Assembly: GCA_030550625.1 (NCBI GenBank)
Contig: JAUQOZ010000390.1
Span: forward strand, 1 to 35,221
DNA: 35,221 bases
DNA from: Chloroflexota bacterium
Lineage (GTDB): Bacteria; Chloroflexota; Chloroflexia; Chloroflexales; Chloroflexaceae
Direction of reading: 5' to 3'
The stretch's first letter is position 1. Every line of letters begins with the position of its first letter. Made by a program: the position numbers and the translations under genes. The notes beneath the pieces are model-generated. The model saw only the letters and a program-made list of their open reading frames with translations. It was not told the origin of the DNA and did no database searches. This document shows, one piece after another, positions 1 to 9,404 of the stretch.

Positions 1-32
1 GACGACGGGCCATTTGTTGCGGAGCGCGCCAC
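1..32 (-). CDS. Possible 5' end of a leftward gene truncated by the window edge (GTG start)
   Basis: Minus strand shows GGAGG (42-46) 9 nt before GTG (30-32), open to the edge (VARSATNGPSS), downstream of a good promoter at 77-105. Confidence 0.25.
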   Translation of the reverse strand, partial: MARSATNGPS

Positions 33-76
33 GCGGGCCGTCCTCCGTGTCAACCGCGGTGCGATTGACGATGGGG

Positions 77-105
77 AGTATAGCAACTCTTGCCCGATTT
101 GTCAA
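77..105 (-). promoter_or_regulatory. Sigma70-type promoter reading left out of the window
   Basis: Minus strand TTGACA (100-105), 17-nt spacer, TATACT (77-82). Confidence 0.6.
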
Positions 106-245
106 GCGGTTCAAGCTGCCGGAGATGCGTAGCGCTTTTTTGCCTTTCTAGTCAACTAAAACGCTTTTGTTTCGCTCGCGTTTCGGTTCAGTACGATCAC
201 GTAATGTCGATAAGATCTCGCAGATACACCCTCTTTACGGCTCGT

Positions 246-253
246 GCTATAAT
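246..253 (+). promoter_or_regulatory. Extended -10 element (TGCTATAAT) upstream of accD
   Basis: TGc-TATAAT at 246-253 (approx.), about 77 nt before the accD start; no good -35. Confidence 0.45.
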
Positions 254-329
254 ACATGGCAATGACGCCACTGTGAATAAAATCACCAGCAAACGCGCGC
301 ATGTGCGCCAAGTGAAAGCGTAGGGAACA

Positions 330-1250
330 GTGAAAGAGTTCTTCCGCCTCAGCCGAAAAGGGTTTACCGGGCCCGATGATCAGGATAATGCCCAAATCCC
401 GGACGATCTGTGGGTGAAGTGCAGCGAATGTCGCGAGCTGATTTACAAGAAACAGCTCAACGACAATCTCAAAGTCTGCCCGAAGTGCGGTCATCACATG
501 CGCCTTAGCGCCCACGAGTGGCTCGGTTTGCTCGATGTCGGATCGTTCCGCGAGATGGATGCCAACCTGTTGCCGACTGACCCGCTTGGTTTTGTCGCTG
601 CTGATGAAAGCTATGCCGCTAAATTGGCCAAGGCTCAGCAACGTACCGGTATGGCTGATGCCGTGATTTCTGGTGTCGGCGCAATCAGCGGTATGAAACT
701 GTGTGTCGCCGTAGGTGATTTCTCGTTTATGGGAGCGTCAATGGGCAGCGTCTACGGCGAGAAGATGGCCCGCGCCGCCGAGCGCGCCGCTGAGCTGGGG
801 GTGCCGTTGTTGACAATTAATACGTCAGGCGGCGCGCGCCAGCAAGAGGGTGTGATCGGCTTGATGCAGATGGCCAAGGTTACGATGGCGCTGACCCGCT
901 TGGCGGCTGCCGGCCAACCCCATATCGCCCTGTTGGTTGACCCATGCTACGGTGGTGTGACCGCCTCTTACCCATCGGTGGCCGATGTGATTATCGCCGA
1001 ACCGGGTGCTAATATCGGTTTTGCCGGCAAACGCCTGATCGAGCAGATTATGCGCCAGAAGTTGCCTGCTGGTTTCCAGACGGCTGAGTTTATGCTCGAA
1101 CACGGGATGATCGATATGGTGGTGCCGCGCAGTGAGATGCGCGATATGCTGGCGCGCCTGCTCAAGCTCTACCAGCAGCGACCGGCTCCGGCAGCCAGAA
1201 CCGATCAGCTCGCGGCGCGCCGCGCTACTCTCCCGCAGCCGATTATGTAA
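330..1250 (+). CDS. accD: Acetyl-CoA carboxylase carboxyltransferase subunit beta
   Basis: N-terminal zinc ribbon CSEC...CPKCGHHMRL; crotonase-like core with INTSGGARQQEG and DPCYGGVTAS; followed by accA. Starts GTG/ATG ambiguous (track start used). Confidence 0.95.
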   Translation: MKEFFRLSRKGFTGPDDQDNAQIPDDLWVKCSECRELIYKKQLNDNLKVCPKCGHHMRLSAHEWLGLLDVGSFREMDANLLPTDPLGFVAADESYAAKLAKAQQRTGMADAVISGVGAISGMKLCVAVGDFSFMGASMGSVYGEKMARAAERAAELGVPLLTINTSGGARQQEGVIGLMQMAKVTMALTRLAAAGQPHIALLVDPCYGGVTASYPSVADVIIAEPGANIGFAGKRLIEQIMRQKLPAGFQTAEFMLEHGMIDMVVPRSEMRDMLARLLKLYQQRPAPAARTDQLAARRATLPQPIM

Positions 1251-1268
1251 GATCACGCGAGGCACGGT

Positions 1269-2117
1269 ATGGAAGAAACTCCTCCCCAACAAACGATGAC
1301 TCCGTGGGATCGCGTGCAGTTGGCGCGCCATCCGCAGCGTCCGCATACCCTCGACTATATCGCCGCTCTCTGCGAGGATTTTGTCGAGTTGCACGGCGAT
1401 CGACGGTTTGGTGATGATCCGGCGATGGTCGGCGGGATGGCGACGTTTGCCGGCCAGACGGTGATGGTGATCGGCCACCAGAAGGGTAACGATACCCGCG
1501 AGAATATGCGGCGCAATTTCGGTATGCCTCACCCGGAAGGCTATCGCAAAGCGCAGCGCTTGATGCGCCACGCTGAGAAGTTTGGGTTGCCGGTGATTTG
1601 CTTTGTGGATACCCCCGCCGCTGATCCGACCAAGAGTTCGGAAGAGCGCGGCCAAGCGAATGCGATTGCCGAAAGCATTATGCTGATGACAACGTTGCGT
1701 GTGCCGAGCGTTGCCGTTGTTATCGGCGAGGGCGGCAGCGGCGGCGCGTTGGCTATCAGTGTCGCCGATCGCATTCTGATGCAAGAGAATTCGATCTATT
1801 CCGTTGCACCGCCCGAAGCAGCCGCTTCCATCCTTTGGCGCGATGCCGCTAAGGCGCCTGAGGCTGCCAAGGCCCTGAAGCTGACTGCCGCCGATCTCTT
1901 CGAGTTGCGCATTATCGATGAGGTGATCCCGGAACCTCCCGGCGGCGCTCATACTGATCGTCTTGCCGCGATTACTGCGGTCGGCGAACGGCTCCGCTTC
2001 CATCTGGCCGATTTGCAGCAGCGTGATCTCGATACGCTGCTGCGTGAACGGTACCAAAAGTATCGCTCAATGGGCCAGTATCAAGAGCAGCAGATGGATT
2101 TCTTCGCCCGCCGGTAA
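1269..2117 (+). CDS. accA: Acetyl-CoA carboxylase carboxyltransferase subunit alpha
   Basis: ALCEDFVELHGDRRFGDDPA, GHQKGNDTRENMRRNFGMPHPEGYRKA, GEGGSGGALAI motifs typical of AccA. Confidence 0.95.
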   Translation: MEETPPQQTMTPWDRVQLARHPQRPHTLDYIAALCEDFVELHGDRRFGDDPAMVGGMATFAGQTVMVIGHQKGNDTRENMRRNFGMPHPEGYRKAQRLMRHAEKFGLPVICFVDTPAADPTKSSEERGQANAIAESIMLMTTLRVPSVAVVIGEGGSGGALAISVADRILMQENSIYSVAPPEAAASILWRDAAKAPEAAKALKLTAADLFELRIIDEVIPEPPGGAHTDRLAAITAVGERLRFHLADLQQRDLDTLLRERYQKYRSMGQYQEQQMDFFARR

Positions 2118-2146
2118 TGCGATGTGATAGATGAGATGATTTTAGA

Positions 2147-2167
2147 ACGGGCGGGTTTGCCGCCCGT
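2147..2167. terminator. Hairpin downstream of accA
   Basis: ACGGGCGG-gtttg-CCGCCCGT, 8-bp perfect stem 30 nt after the accA stop; no strong T tract. Confidence 0.5.
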
Positions 2168-2316
2168 CCGTTCGGTGTTTATCGGCTCTCTCGCCATCGC
2201 ACACATGAACAATGTTTTTAGTACTATATACCTATGCTGCGCATAATGACATTTTATTCATCAGATGATAAAGTAGCCAAGGGTGACGCCGTAACTACAT
2301 AAGAAGAGGCGCATCA

Positions 2317-3558
2317 ATGGCTCATACACGACGGCTTGTCCTGATTGCTCTCATTCTGCTGAGCGCCGTTGCTTCCCTGCCTGCTCCCGCCTTGTCACAG
2401 GCATGCCCGCCTAATCGCTCGCATCTTGTTCCCCGCTTTGGGGGACGTTGGTTTCTCGTTGGGGCAAACGTGCCATGGCTCAACGGCGGCTATGGGGCTG
2501 ATTTCGCCACGGTAGAGGAATGGAATCAACACACCTACGACCCTAACGCCACCCGAGCGATGTTGCGCGCCTTGCGCCAACAGGGCGCCAATACGGTGCG
2601 TTGGTGGCTGTTTGCCGATGGGCGGGGCGCACCTGAGTTTAACGCCAACAGCGGCGGCGCCGTCACCGGTCTCGATGCCAATTTTCTGCCGAGCCTTGCC
2701 AACGCCATTCAGATCGCAGCCGAAGAGGATATGTACCTCGTCTTTAACCTCTGGAGCTTCGATATGCTGATGGCGGACTCGACCGTGTCTGGGCGAGGCG
2801 AGCATGCTGGCGGGCATCGCGATCTGATTGTTGAGAGCGCCAAACGCTCGTCGTTTATCAATAACGCACTCTTGCCGATGCTGCACTACCCGGTGGGCGC
2901 TAGCGGCTATACCATTGGCACCCATCCTCACGTATTGGCATGGGATATCTTCAACGAGCCGGAATTTGGCATTAACGAGCCACCGCATTTTGCTCCAGCG
3001 AGCGATATTTCCCAACCAGTGACGCTGGCCCAAATGCAACGGTTTATCGCCGAGATTTCTGGCGCCATCCACCGCAATTCCAATCAGTTGACCACCGTCG
3101 GCAGCGCGTCAATGAAATGGAACAGCACCGGCGCCCTCGGCGCTGCCGGTAATTTCTGGAGTGACGCTGCGCTGACAGCTTACGATCCACAGGGTTATCT
3201 CGATTTCTACCAGATCCATTACTATGGCTGGATGAACGGCGATGAACGCTATTGGAGCTATTCGCCGTTATTTATCGACTGGTATGAAGGCCAATTCGAT
3301 AAACCGGTGGTGGTCGGCGAGGCGCCAGCCAACGCAGGCGGTACGAACCGTACCCCAACCCAATTGCTGGCCGGGTTGCGCGCCAATTGTTACGCTGGTG
3401 CGTGGGTATGGCCCTATTTCAATATCAACGATAATACCGGCCAATGGTCAGATGCCGCCGCCGCCGTCAAAGCCTTGACCGATGCGGCTCCAGCCGAGGT
3501 GCGGATTGTCAAAACAGCGCTCTCGCCGCGCGTCTACATTCCATTGGCATTGCGCTGA
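2317..3558 (+). CDS. Secreted GH5-like glycoside hydrolase (cellulase/mannanase superfamily)
   Basis: Signal peptide MAHTRRLVLIALILLSAVASLPAPALSQA; WDIFNEPE (candidate acid/base) and PVVVGEAPA (candidate nucleophile); C-terminal RVYIPLALR. Confidence 0.75.
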   Translation: MAHTRRLVLIALILLSAVASLPAPALSQACPPNRSHLVPRFGGRWFLVGANVPWLNGGYGADFATVEEWNQHTYDPNATRAMLRALRQQGANTVRWWLFADGRGAPEFNANSGGAVTGLDANFLPSLANAIQIAAEEDMYLVFNLWSFDMLMADSTVSGRGEHAGGHRDLIVESAKRSSFINNALLPMLHYPVGASGYTIGTHPHVLAWDIFNEPEFGINEPPHFAPASDISQPVTLAQMQRFIAEISGAIHRNSNQLTTVGSASMKWNSTGALGAAGNFWSDAALTAYDPQGYLDFYQIHYYGWMNGDERYWSYSPLFIDWYEGQFDKPVVVGEAPANAGGTNRTPTQLLAGLRANCYAGAWVWPYFNINDNTGQWSDAAAAVKALTDAAPAEVRIVKTALSPRVYIPLALR

Positions 3559-3732
3559 GGGGGCAATCAATCTTGTGTATGTGAACCGGCCAATCAATCC
3601 TCTGTTCGTTTGGATGATGTTCGGTTCGAGCCGTTACTTATGGCGATGAACAGCGACGTTTCTTATGGGAGCGATCTGGCGTTGCCGTTTACCCTCCCCC
3701 TCTGGCACGCGATCGCTCCCCAAGCGGCAATG

Positions 3733-3769
3733 ACGCCCTCAGATCCGGGATCATCCGGTCTGAGGGCGT
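3733..3769. promoter_or_regulatory. Strong inverted repeat immediately 5' of the 3791 ORF
   Basis: ACGCCCTCAGA-tCCGG-gatcat-CCGG-TCTGAGGGCGT; 11-bp perfect outer stem; 21 nt before the ATG. Confidence 0.6.
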
Positions 3770-3790
3770 TGTGGCATCACGGAGGTTTGC

Positions 3791-5008
3791 ATGCAGCGAC
3801 GACTATGGCTGCTCACCGCTAGTCTGATGGGCTTCAGCGCTTTGCTCTGGGTGATGTGGCAGCCATCGCCCGCCGTTGTAGCTAATGGCGGCAATCGCCA
3901 ATTTATTCCATTGATCGTCAAACCGTCTATCTTCACCGAAACCTTCACCGGCGAACCATCGCGGCCACAAAGCTGGAATCCGGCCAACTGGGATGTCACG
4001 ATCCATTCGCGTGATGTCAATACATGGTATCAGCTTGAACCAATGGCGGCTGAGCATGGCGTGGATTGCGCGCCGGCGCCGGCGACGCACACTATTAGCG
4101 CGTATGAGGATGCAGTCTATCTTTGCCGGAATCATGTGATGACGGCGATCAAGGCCAGCGGCTACGGGATGGTCTATCTCACGCCGAATCATTTGGTTGA
4201 TTTTAGCGGCGGGACTGCTACGATCCGTTTTGATGTCTCAACCCTGCGCACGAGTTTGCGCGATTGGATTGATATTTGGATCAGCCCCTACAATGATCAT
4301 CTCCAACTTCCGCTTGATATGGATGTTGATTTAAGCGGGCCGCCGCGCAATGCAGTGCAAGTGCGCATGGATCTGAGCGGTAATTACTTTGATGTGGTGA
4401 TCTATCGGAATTTCCAGCCTACCGTTATTGATGGCGCGCCGATCCCGTATGAGCGCTTCCTCGATCCGAGCCCAACGCGCCGCGACACGTTTGAATTGCA
4501 GATCTCGCGTACCAGCGTGAAGTTTGGCATGCCGGCGTACAATTTTTATTGGGTTGATACACGCATTGCCGATCTTGGCTGGAGCCAAGGCGTGGTACAG
4601 TTTGGCCATCACTCGTACAATCCGCTGAAAGACTGCGCAACGTGCCGGCCGGGTACGTGGCACTGGGATAACGTGACGATAAGCCCGTCACAACCGTTTA
4701 CGATGATTGCCGCCAATCGCCGGTTTGTCGATCGAGCTAACCCAACGGTCACACTAACAGCGCCGGCGCCAGCGAATGCCCGGCTGCGTTTTGCTGGCAT
4801 TGGCCCCAATCTACAGGTTCGGTTTGATGGCGGCGCTTGGCAAGCAGCGCAGGTGCAGGCGCATAATACGCGCTATTTCAAAGATGAACATTTTCGCAGC
4901 TTCTGGATGCCGATCCCAGCCGGTGTGACCCAAATCGAGTTCCGCGGCGATCGCTGGTGGGGTGGTGATTGGCACGCCCGTGACATTAGTGTTTGGGCTT
5001 TACCCTGA
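3791..5008 (+). CDS. Secreted/anchored beta-rich protein of unknown function
   Basis: ATG preceded by GGAGG; N-terminal hydrophobic segment LWLLTASLMGFSALLWVMW, then RQFIPLIV; beta-rich, Trp-rich body (VVQFGHHSYNPLKDCATCRPGTWHWDNVTISP). Confidence 0.7.
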   Translation: MQRRLWLLTASLMGFSALLWVMWQPSPAVVANGGNRQFIPLIVKPSIFTETFTGEPSRPQSWNPANWDVTIHSRDVNTWYQLEPMAAEHGVDCAPAPATHTISAYEDAVYLCRNHVMTAIKASGYGMVYLTPNHLVDFSGGTATIRFDVSTLRTSLRDWIDIWISPYNDHLQLPLDMDVDLSGPPRNAVQVRMDLSGNYFDVVIYRNFQPTVIDGAPIPYERFLDPSPTRRDTFELQISRTSVKFGMPAYNFYWVDTRIADLGWSQGVVQFGHHSYNPLKDCATCRPGTWHWDNVTISPSQPFTMIAANRRFVDRANPTVTLTAPAPANARLRFAGIGPNLQVRFDGGAWQAAQVQAHNTRYFKDEHFRSFWMPIPAGVTQIEFRGDRWWGGDWHARDISVWALP

Positions 5009-6115
5009 TGATGGCTCGCGGGTCGCCTGCACTTGGCATCGTTGCCCATCGCAAGCCGCTTGAGCCACTAGTTCTGCGATTTGGGTTGCGTTGTGGATCG
5101 CATCAAAATGCTGTTCGGCGTGACGCCGGGCGGCTTGCGCCATCCGCGCTCGTGTCTCAGGCTGCTCGATCAGGAGTTGCAAACGAGCAGCAAGGGCTGC
5201 TGGATCGCTTGGCGGTACCAGAAACCCATTGCTGCCATCTTGTACAATATCAGGCAGTCCGCCGACTGGCGTTGCAATGACAGGCACGCCGCACGCAATC
5301 GCTTCCACCGTCGCGATGCCAAACGCTTCCGCTTGGGTCGGGAAGACAAAGACATCGGCTTGTTGATAGAGTTCGATTAACTGGGGTGCATTTGGCGTCA
5401 GATTGCGGTAGACGTACATCCCGTCCGCCGGCTCGATGACGCTCCGGGTCACGATATGCGCTTCAACCGGGGTCTTGATCCGGCGCAACGCGGCCAACAG
5501 GGTTGGCCCGCCTTTCCGATCAAAATCGCCGCCGACAAACAAGACGCGGAATGGCCCCGGCGTCCGTGCCGTTCGTGGTTGCCAGCGGGTAAGATCAATG
5601 CCGGGAGGAATGACACGCACCCGCTCAGGCTGCACGCCATACTCGCGCACCAACGACTCGCTCGCCCACCGCGACCATGGCAACACCCACGCGGCCCGTT
5701 GAAACAGGCGAGCATTGAGCCAGTGCTTCCAGACAGCTATCGGACTAGATCGATCGGCGCGATGGTTGTACAACTCCGCCATCGCGTCATATTGGCGCGG
5801 CGTAATGTCGGTAGCAACGAGATATGGCCGGCGATAGACCAAACCGCCGGCCAGTGCTGCCGGGACTTGGGTATTAAACAGCGCCACGTCATACTCAGTT
5901 GCGCGCAACGCTCGCCGCGCCTGCTGCCGGCCTCGCCATGCGCCGCGCACACCGGCCGGCAACGGCAGGCGCTCAATCCAACCATTGGCGTCATAATAGG
6001 TGATGCCAATCCATTGCGCCGCAATCTGTGATTGATGAGCAAAGCCGAATCGTAGATTCTCGGCGTAGGTGCGATGGCCAAGATGTTGCTCAAGCACAAA
6101 GAGCGCTCGTATCAT
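5000..6115 (-). CDS. Glycosyltransferase family 4 (GT-B)
   Basis: VIPPGIDLTRW, RVLFVGGDFDRKGG, DVFVFPTQAEAFGIATVEAIACGVPVIATPVGGLPDIV. Confidence 0.88.
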   Translation of the reverse strand: MIRALFVLEQHLGHRTYAENLRFGFAHQSQIAAQWIGITYYDANGWIERLPLPAGVRGAWRGRQQARRALRATEYDVALFNTQVPAALAGGLVYRRPYLVATDITPRQYDAMAELYNHRADRSSPIAVWKHWLNARLFQRAAWVLPWSRWASESLVREYGVQPERVRVIPPGIDLTRWQPRTARTPGPFRVLFVGGDFDRKGGPTLLAALRRIKTPVEAHIVTRSVIEPADGMYVYRNLTPNAPQLIELYQQADVFVFPTQAEAFGIATVEAIACGVPVIATPVGGLPDIVQDGSNGFLVPPSDPAALAARLQLLIEQPETRARMAQAARRHAEQHFDAIHNATQIAELVAQAACDGQRCQVQATREPSSG

Positions 6116-6151
6116 CCCCGCTTGTGCTTTCTAGGAACTGGCGAACATACG

Positions 6152-6721
6152 CTATGCGCTCACCTGTTCCGGCTCTGCCGGAATACCATCGATCTTCACG
6201 ACACGCGCCGGTATCCCAACTACCGTCGCGCCTGCCGGCACATCACGAGTCACGACAGCATTGGCGCCAATGCGAGCACGATCGCCAATCGTAATCCCGC
6301 CTAAGACTCGCGCTCCGGCGCCGATAAACACATCGTCGCCGATCGCGGGAAACTCCCACTCGTTGCGCATCCCAATCGTGACCGCAGCGACAATCGTGCA
6401 ATTGCGGCCAATCCGCTGCGGGGCAACGACCGTGCCGATAGGATGGGCAATGTACAGGCCGCCGCCGATGTCAGCGCCAACCACAATTTCGAGGCCATAG
6501 CGCCGGTATAACCTTCGCTGCACATAACCGGGCAGAAAGGGGATGCCGCGTTGCTTGCACCATGATCCGAACCGGAACCAGAGCATAGCGCGGAGGGGGA
6601 GATGGCGAAAGAGGAGCGCCAATAGTTGCCGCCAACTCAACGGCGCGGTGCTGATTTGTCCCGGTACTACCCAGCGCCGGGCGTCTTGCAGAAAGAGTTC
6701 CCACATACGCTGCCCCCTCAT
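6152..6721 (-). CDS. Serine O-acetyltransferase-like hexapeptide-repeat acetyltransferase
   Basis: Left-handed beta-helix repeats: IGGGLYIAHPIGTVVAPQRIGRNCTIVAAVTIG...IGDDVFIGAGARVLGGITIGDRARIGANAVVTRDVPAGATVVGIPARVV. Confidence 0.85.
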   Translation of the reverse strand: MRGQRMWELFLQDARRWVVPGQISTAPLSWRQLLALLFRHLPLRAMLWFRFGSWCKQRGIPFLPGYVQRRLYRRYGLEIVVGADIGGGLYIAHPIGTVVAPQRIGRNCTIVAAVTIGMRNEWEFPAIGDDVFIGAGARVLGGITIGDRARIGANAVVTRDVPAGATVVGIPARVVKIDGIPAEPEQVSA

Positions 6722-7719
6722 GCCTGCGCGGCGGTAATGGTCGTTCCCGGAGCGAAAAAGCGATCGCGCCCGCCTAATTCATCGGCGACACCCTGATAGT
6801 AGCGGAGATTGAAGATCGCGCTATAGATGGGCCGGCTGCCCCGCTCGCCCAGCACCCGATGCGCGAGTAATGCGAGTTGAGGCATAACCGCTAATGCTGC
6901 CGCGCTAGCCCGTGGCCGGTCGAGCAGTGCCCATACCAACCAGCGGGTCAACCGGTTGCGTTGGCCGAATTCACGCCGGACAAACTCAAGTAGATTAACT
7001 TGCTGTTCGCGCCCAAAAATAATATCGTTACGCCCGTATGTATACGGCGTTGCCAGCCACGACGCGAAGCTGCGTTCGGCGTAGTGATACCCAGCAGCCT
7101 GCGGCGCAAAGACGAACTCGACCCCTAGTTTATTGAGGCGATAGGCTAATTCGATGTCCTCGGCCCGGCGGAAGCGCTCGTCAAATCCACCCGCAGCGAT
7201 CACAAGCTGGCGGGCCAATGAGGTGTTGCCGGTGTAGAACTGGCGCGCCGTCGCTGGCCAAACCCCGTTGGTCATGGCCCGATACTGCTTTTCGAGCATT
7301 GCTTGTTCCCATGCCACCCATGGCGACAAGCGGGCATCGGGAGGGGTAAGCATCGTACCGAGCACGACCCGGTTGGCTCGTTCCTCGTGTAGCCGTAGAT
7401 GTTCGGCAATCAGATTGGGAGCCGGCACAACATCATCGTCGAGAAAGAGCACCAGTGCGCCCCGTGCTGCCGCCACTCCCCGATTGCGCGCCGCTGCCGG
7501 CCCTGCGTTTTCCTGTTGGATGAAGTGCAGGCGGAACGGCATTTGCACCTGCCGGCAATAGTCTGCCGTACCGTCAGTGGAACCATCAGAGACAATCACA
7601 ACCTCGAACCGATCAGGCGAGTATGTCTGCGCAGCTAGTGCCGCCAGCACCCGTTGCAGGCGCGCTAACCGGTTGTAGGTCGGTGTCACGACGCTGATTG
7701 TTACCGCTTGCTCGTTCAT
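6718..7719 (-). CDS. Glycosyltransferase family 2
   Basis: ISVVTPTYNRLARLQRVLAAL...FEVVIVSDGSTDGT...LVLFLDDDVVP; overlaps the 6152 gene by 4 bp. Confidence 0.9.
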   Translation of the reverse strand: MNEQAVTISVVTPTYNRLARLQRVLAALAAQTYSPDRFEVVIVSDGSTDGTADYCRQVQMPFRLHFIQQENAGPAAARNRGVAAARGALVLFLDDDVVPAPNLIAEHLRLHEERANRVVLGTMLTPPDARLSPWVAWEQAMLEKQYRAMTNGVWPATARQFYTGNTSLARQLVIAAGGFDERFRRAEDIELAYRLNKLGVEFVFAPQAAGYHYAERSFASWLATPYTYGRNDIIFGREQQVNLLEFVRREFGQRNRLTRWLVWALLDRPRASAAALAVMPQLALLAHRVLGERGSRPIYSAIFNLRYYQGVADELGGRDRFFAPGTTITAAQA

Positions 7720-7723
7720 ACGC

Positions 7724-8338
7724 TCATAACTGCCGGATCACGCGCGCCGGCACACCGGCAGCGAGCGATCGCGGCGGAATACTCTTTGTTACTACACTCC
7801 CGGCGCCGATCACACTCCCGGCGCCGATCGTTACTCCGCTTAAGACAGTTACTCTCCCGCCCAACCATACATTCTCTTCCAACACAATCGGCGCTGAAGG
7901 AGGCCGCTCTTGCCGCCGTTCCGGTTCGAGCCGGTGAAAGTCGTTGTCCATGATCATGGCATACGTGCCGATGTTACACCTTGGCCCGATCCGCACTAGT
8001 TCGGTAGCGGCAATCGAACAACCGTAATTGATGAACGTTCCGTCACCAATTTCAAGCCGCGCTCCATGCGCTACGGCTAATTCCAATGGTACCACCGTCG
8101 AAACCAAGCGCGCACGTTCCCCGATCACCAACCGGCCATAATTGCTAACGACCGGATGACCCCACAACCGCACTCGCGGCCCTAGTTCGGCGCTGCGTAG
8201 ATACCAGCGCGCTCGCAGCACAGCCAGAATGTCACTGATGATGTCGGCTAACGGGCGTGATGGCATGGTCTCGATTCCCTCTGCGCTCATCATCACCTTA
8301 TCGAATTGAGATGAACAGCCGCTAAATAAACTTATCAT
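7724..8338 (-). CDS. WbbJ/maltose O-acetyltransferase-like hexapeptide acetyltransferase (true start probably 8293 or further in)
   Basis: IGDGTFINYGCSIAATELVRIGPRCNIGTYAMIMDNDFH...VWLGGRVTVLSGVTIGAGSVIGAGSVVTKSIPPRSLAAGVPARVI. Confidence 0.82.
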   Translation of the reverse strand: MISLFSGCSSQFDKVMMSAEGIETMPSRPLADIISDILAVLRARWYLRSAELGPRVRLWGHPVVSNYGRLVIGERARLVSTVVPLELAVAHGARLEIGDGTFINYGCSIAATELVRIGPRCNIGTYAMIMDNDFHRLEPERRQERPPSAPIVLEENVWLGGRVTVLSGVTIGAGSVIGAGSVVTKSIPPRSLAAGVPARVIRQL

Positions 8339-8418
8339 CTGCGTTAACAGTTTCGTCGCTCGTTTCCAAGCAAATGTTTATCCTCGCTGTGTACGTGCCA
8401 CGATGAGATCATCATCTT

Positions 8419-9396
8419 CTACACGCTGCTGCCGCGCTGCGCGATGACCAACTGCACTTCCGCTGCCTGAGCATTGGCACGCAACCGGCGCAACTGTTCG
8501 CCACTGACGAAGCCTTCACGTGGCGGCAAGCGGAAGCCATCCCAAAAGCCGCGTAACCGTTGGCCGGCATAGAACAGCTCGCGCCGATCGCCCCGCAGCG
8601 TTGCCGGCAGAGCGTGCAGGATGTGCTTTACTTCACGGGCGAGAAACCAAGCTCCCGCAAACAGATCGCCGCGACGGGTGAAGCGGCCAAAGTTGCCGCC
8701 ATTGCCGTACTGGTAGCGGGCAAAGAGCGCTTCAGCCTCGGCGCGCGGGCGGAAGCCATGCGTATGCACGACCTCAATATGCGGGCAAATCTTGTACCGG
8801 GCGCCACTGCGCACGATCCGCCAGCATAGGTCGGTGTCATCGGAAGCGCGCAGCCGGCTGCCGGGGCCGCAGAACTCATCATAGCCGCCCACCCGATCGA
8901 ACAGACGCCGCCGCATGCTGAAATTAGCCCCAGAAGCGTGGAGCGGAAAATGCCAGCGCGAGAGGTATGGCCAAGCCTCGAATGCCGGCGTATAACCGCT
9001 GTCCGGATCGTATGGCGGCGCGGTGAGCCGCCCAGCGATGAAATCAAGTGCAGGATCGGCGCTAAACTCGGCGACGATCTGCGATAGCCAGTCTGGTTGC
9101 ACTTCAACATCGTCGTCAATCAAGGCAATAATCTCGCCCCGGCTGGCGGCAATGCCCAAATTACGCGAACTCGCCGCCCCAAAGCCGGGTCGCCGGTTGA
9201 GCAGGTAGTGAAAGCGCGGGTCTTGCTGGAATGGGGCTAAAATCAGCGCGCTAGCGTCATCAGGGCTTTGATCAACTACAAAGAGTTCAAAATGTTGATA
9301 GGTGCTGCGAAAGACGCTCTGCACCGCATCGTACAACGGTTGTGGGCGCTGTTTGGTTGGAATGATAATCGACACTAGCATACATGTCTGCTCCAT
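8419..9396 (-). CDS. Glycosyltransferase family 2
   Basis: VSIIIPTKQRPQPLYDAVQSVF...FVVDQSPDD...IIALIDDDVEVQPDWL. Confidence 0.88.
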   Translation of the reverse strand: MEQTCMLVSIIIPTKQRPQPLYDAVQSVFRSTYQHFELFVVDQSPDDASALILAPFQQDPRFHYLLNRRPGFGAASSRNLGIAASRGEIIALIDDDVEVQPDWLSQIVAEFSADPALDFIAGRLTAPPYDPDSGYTPAFEAWPYLSRWHFPLHASGANFSMRRRLFDRVGGYDEFCGPGSRLRASDDTDLCWRIVRSGARYKICPHIEVVHTHGFRPRAEAEALFARYQYGNGGNFGRFTRRGDLFAGAWFLAREVKHILHALPATLRGDRRELFYAGQRLRGFWDGFRLPPREGFVSGEQLRRLRANAQAAEVQLVIAQRGSSV

Positions 9397-9404
9397 AACT
9401 TACA

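Noticed and set aside
825-2057. 410-aa minus-strand ORF antisense to accD/accA
   Set aside because: Shadow ORF in high-GC coding DNA; spans two well-supported genes and its His/Arg-rich translation has no recognisable domain.
7795-7835. Tandem cactcccggcgccgatc repeat
   Set aside because: Explained by the hexapeptide-repeat coding sequence (GAGSVIGAGSVV) of the acetyltransferase.
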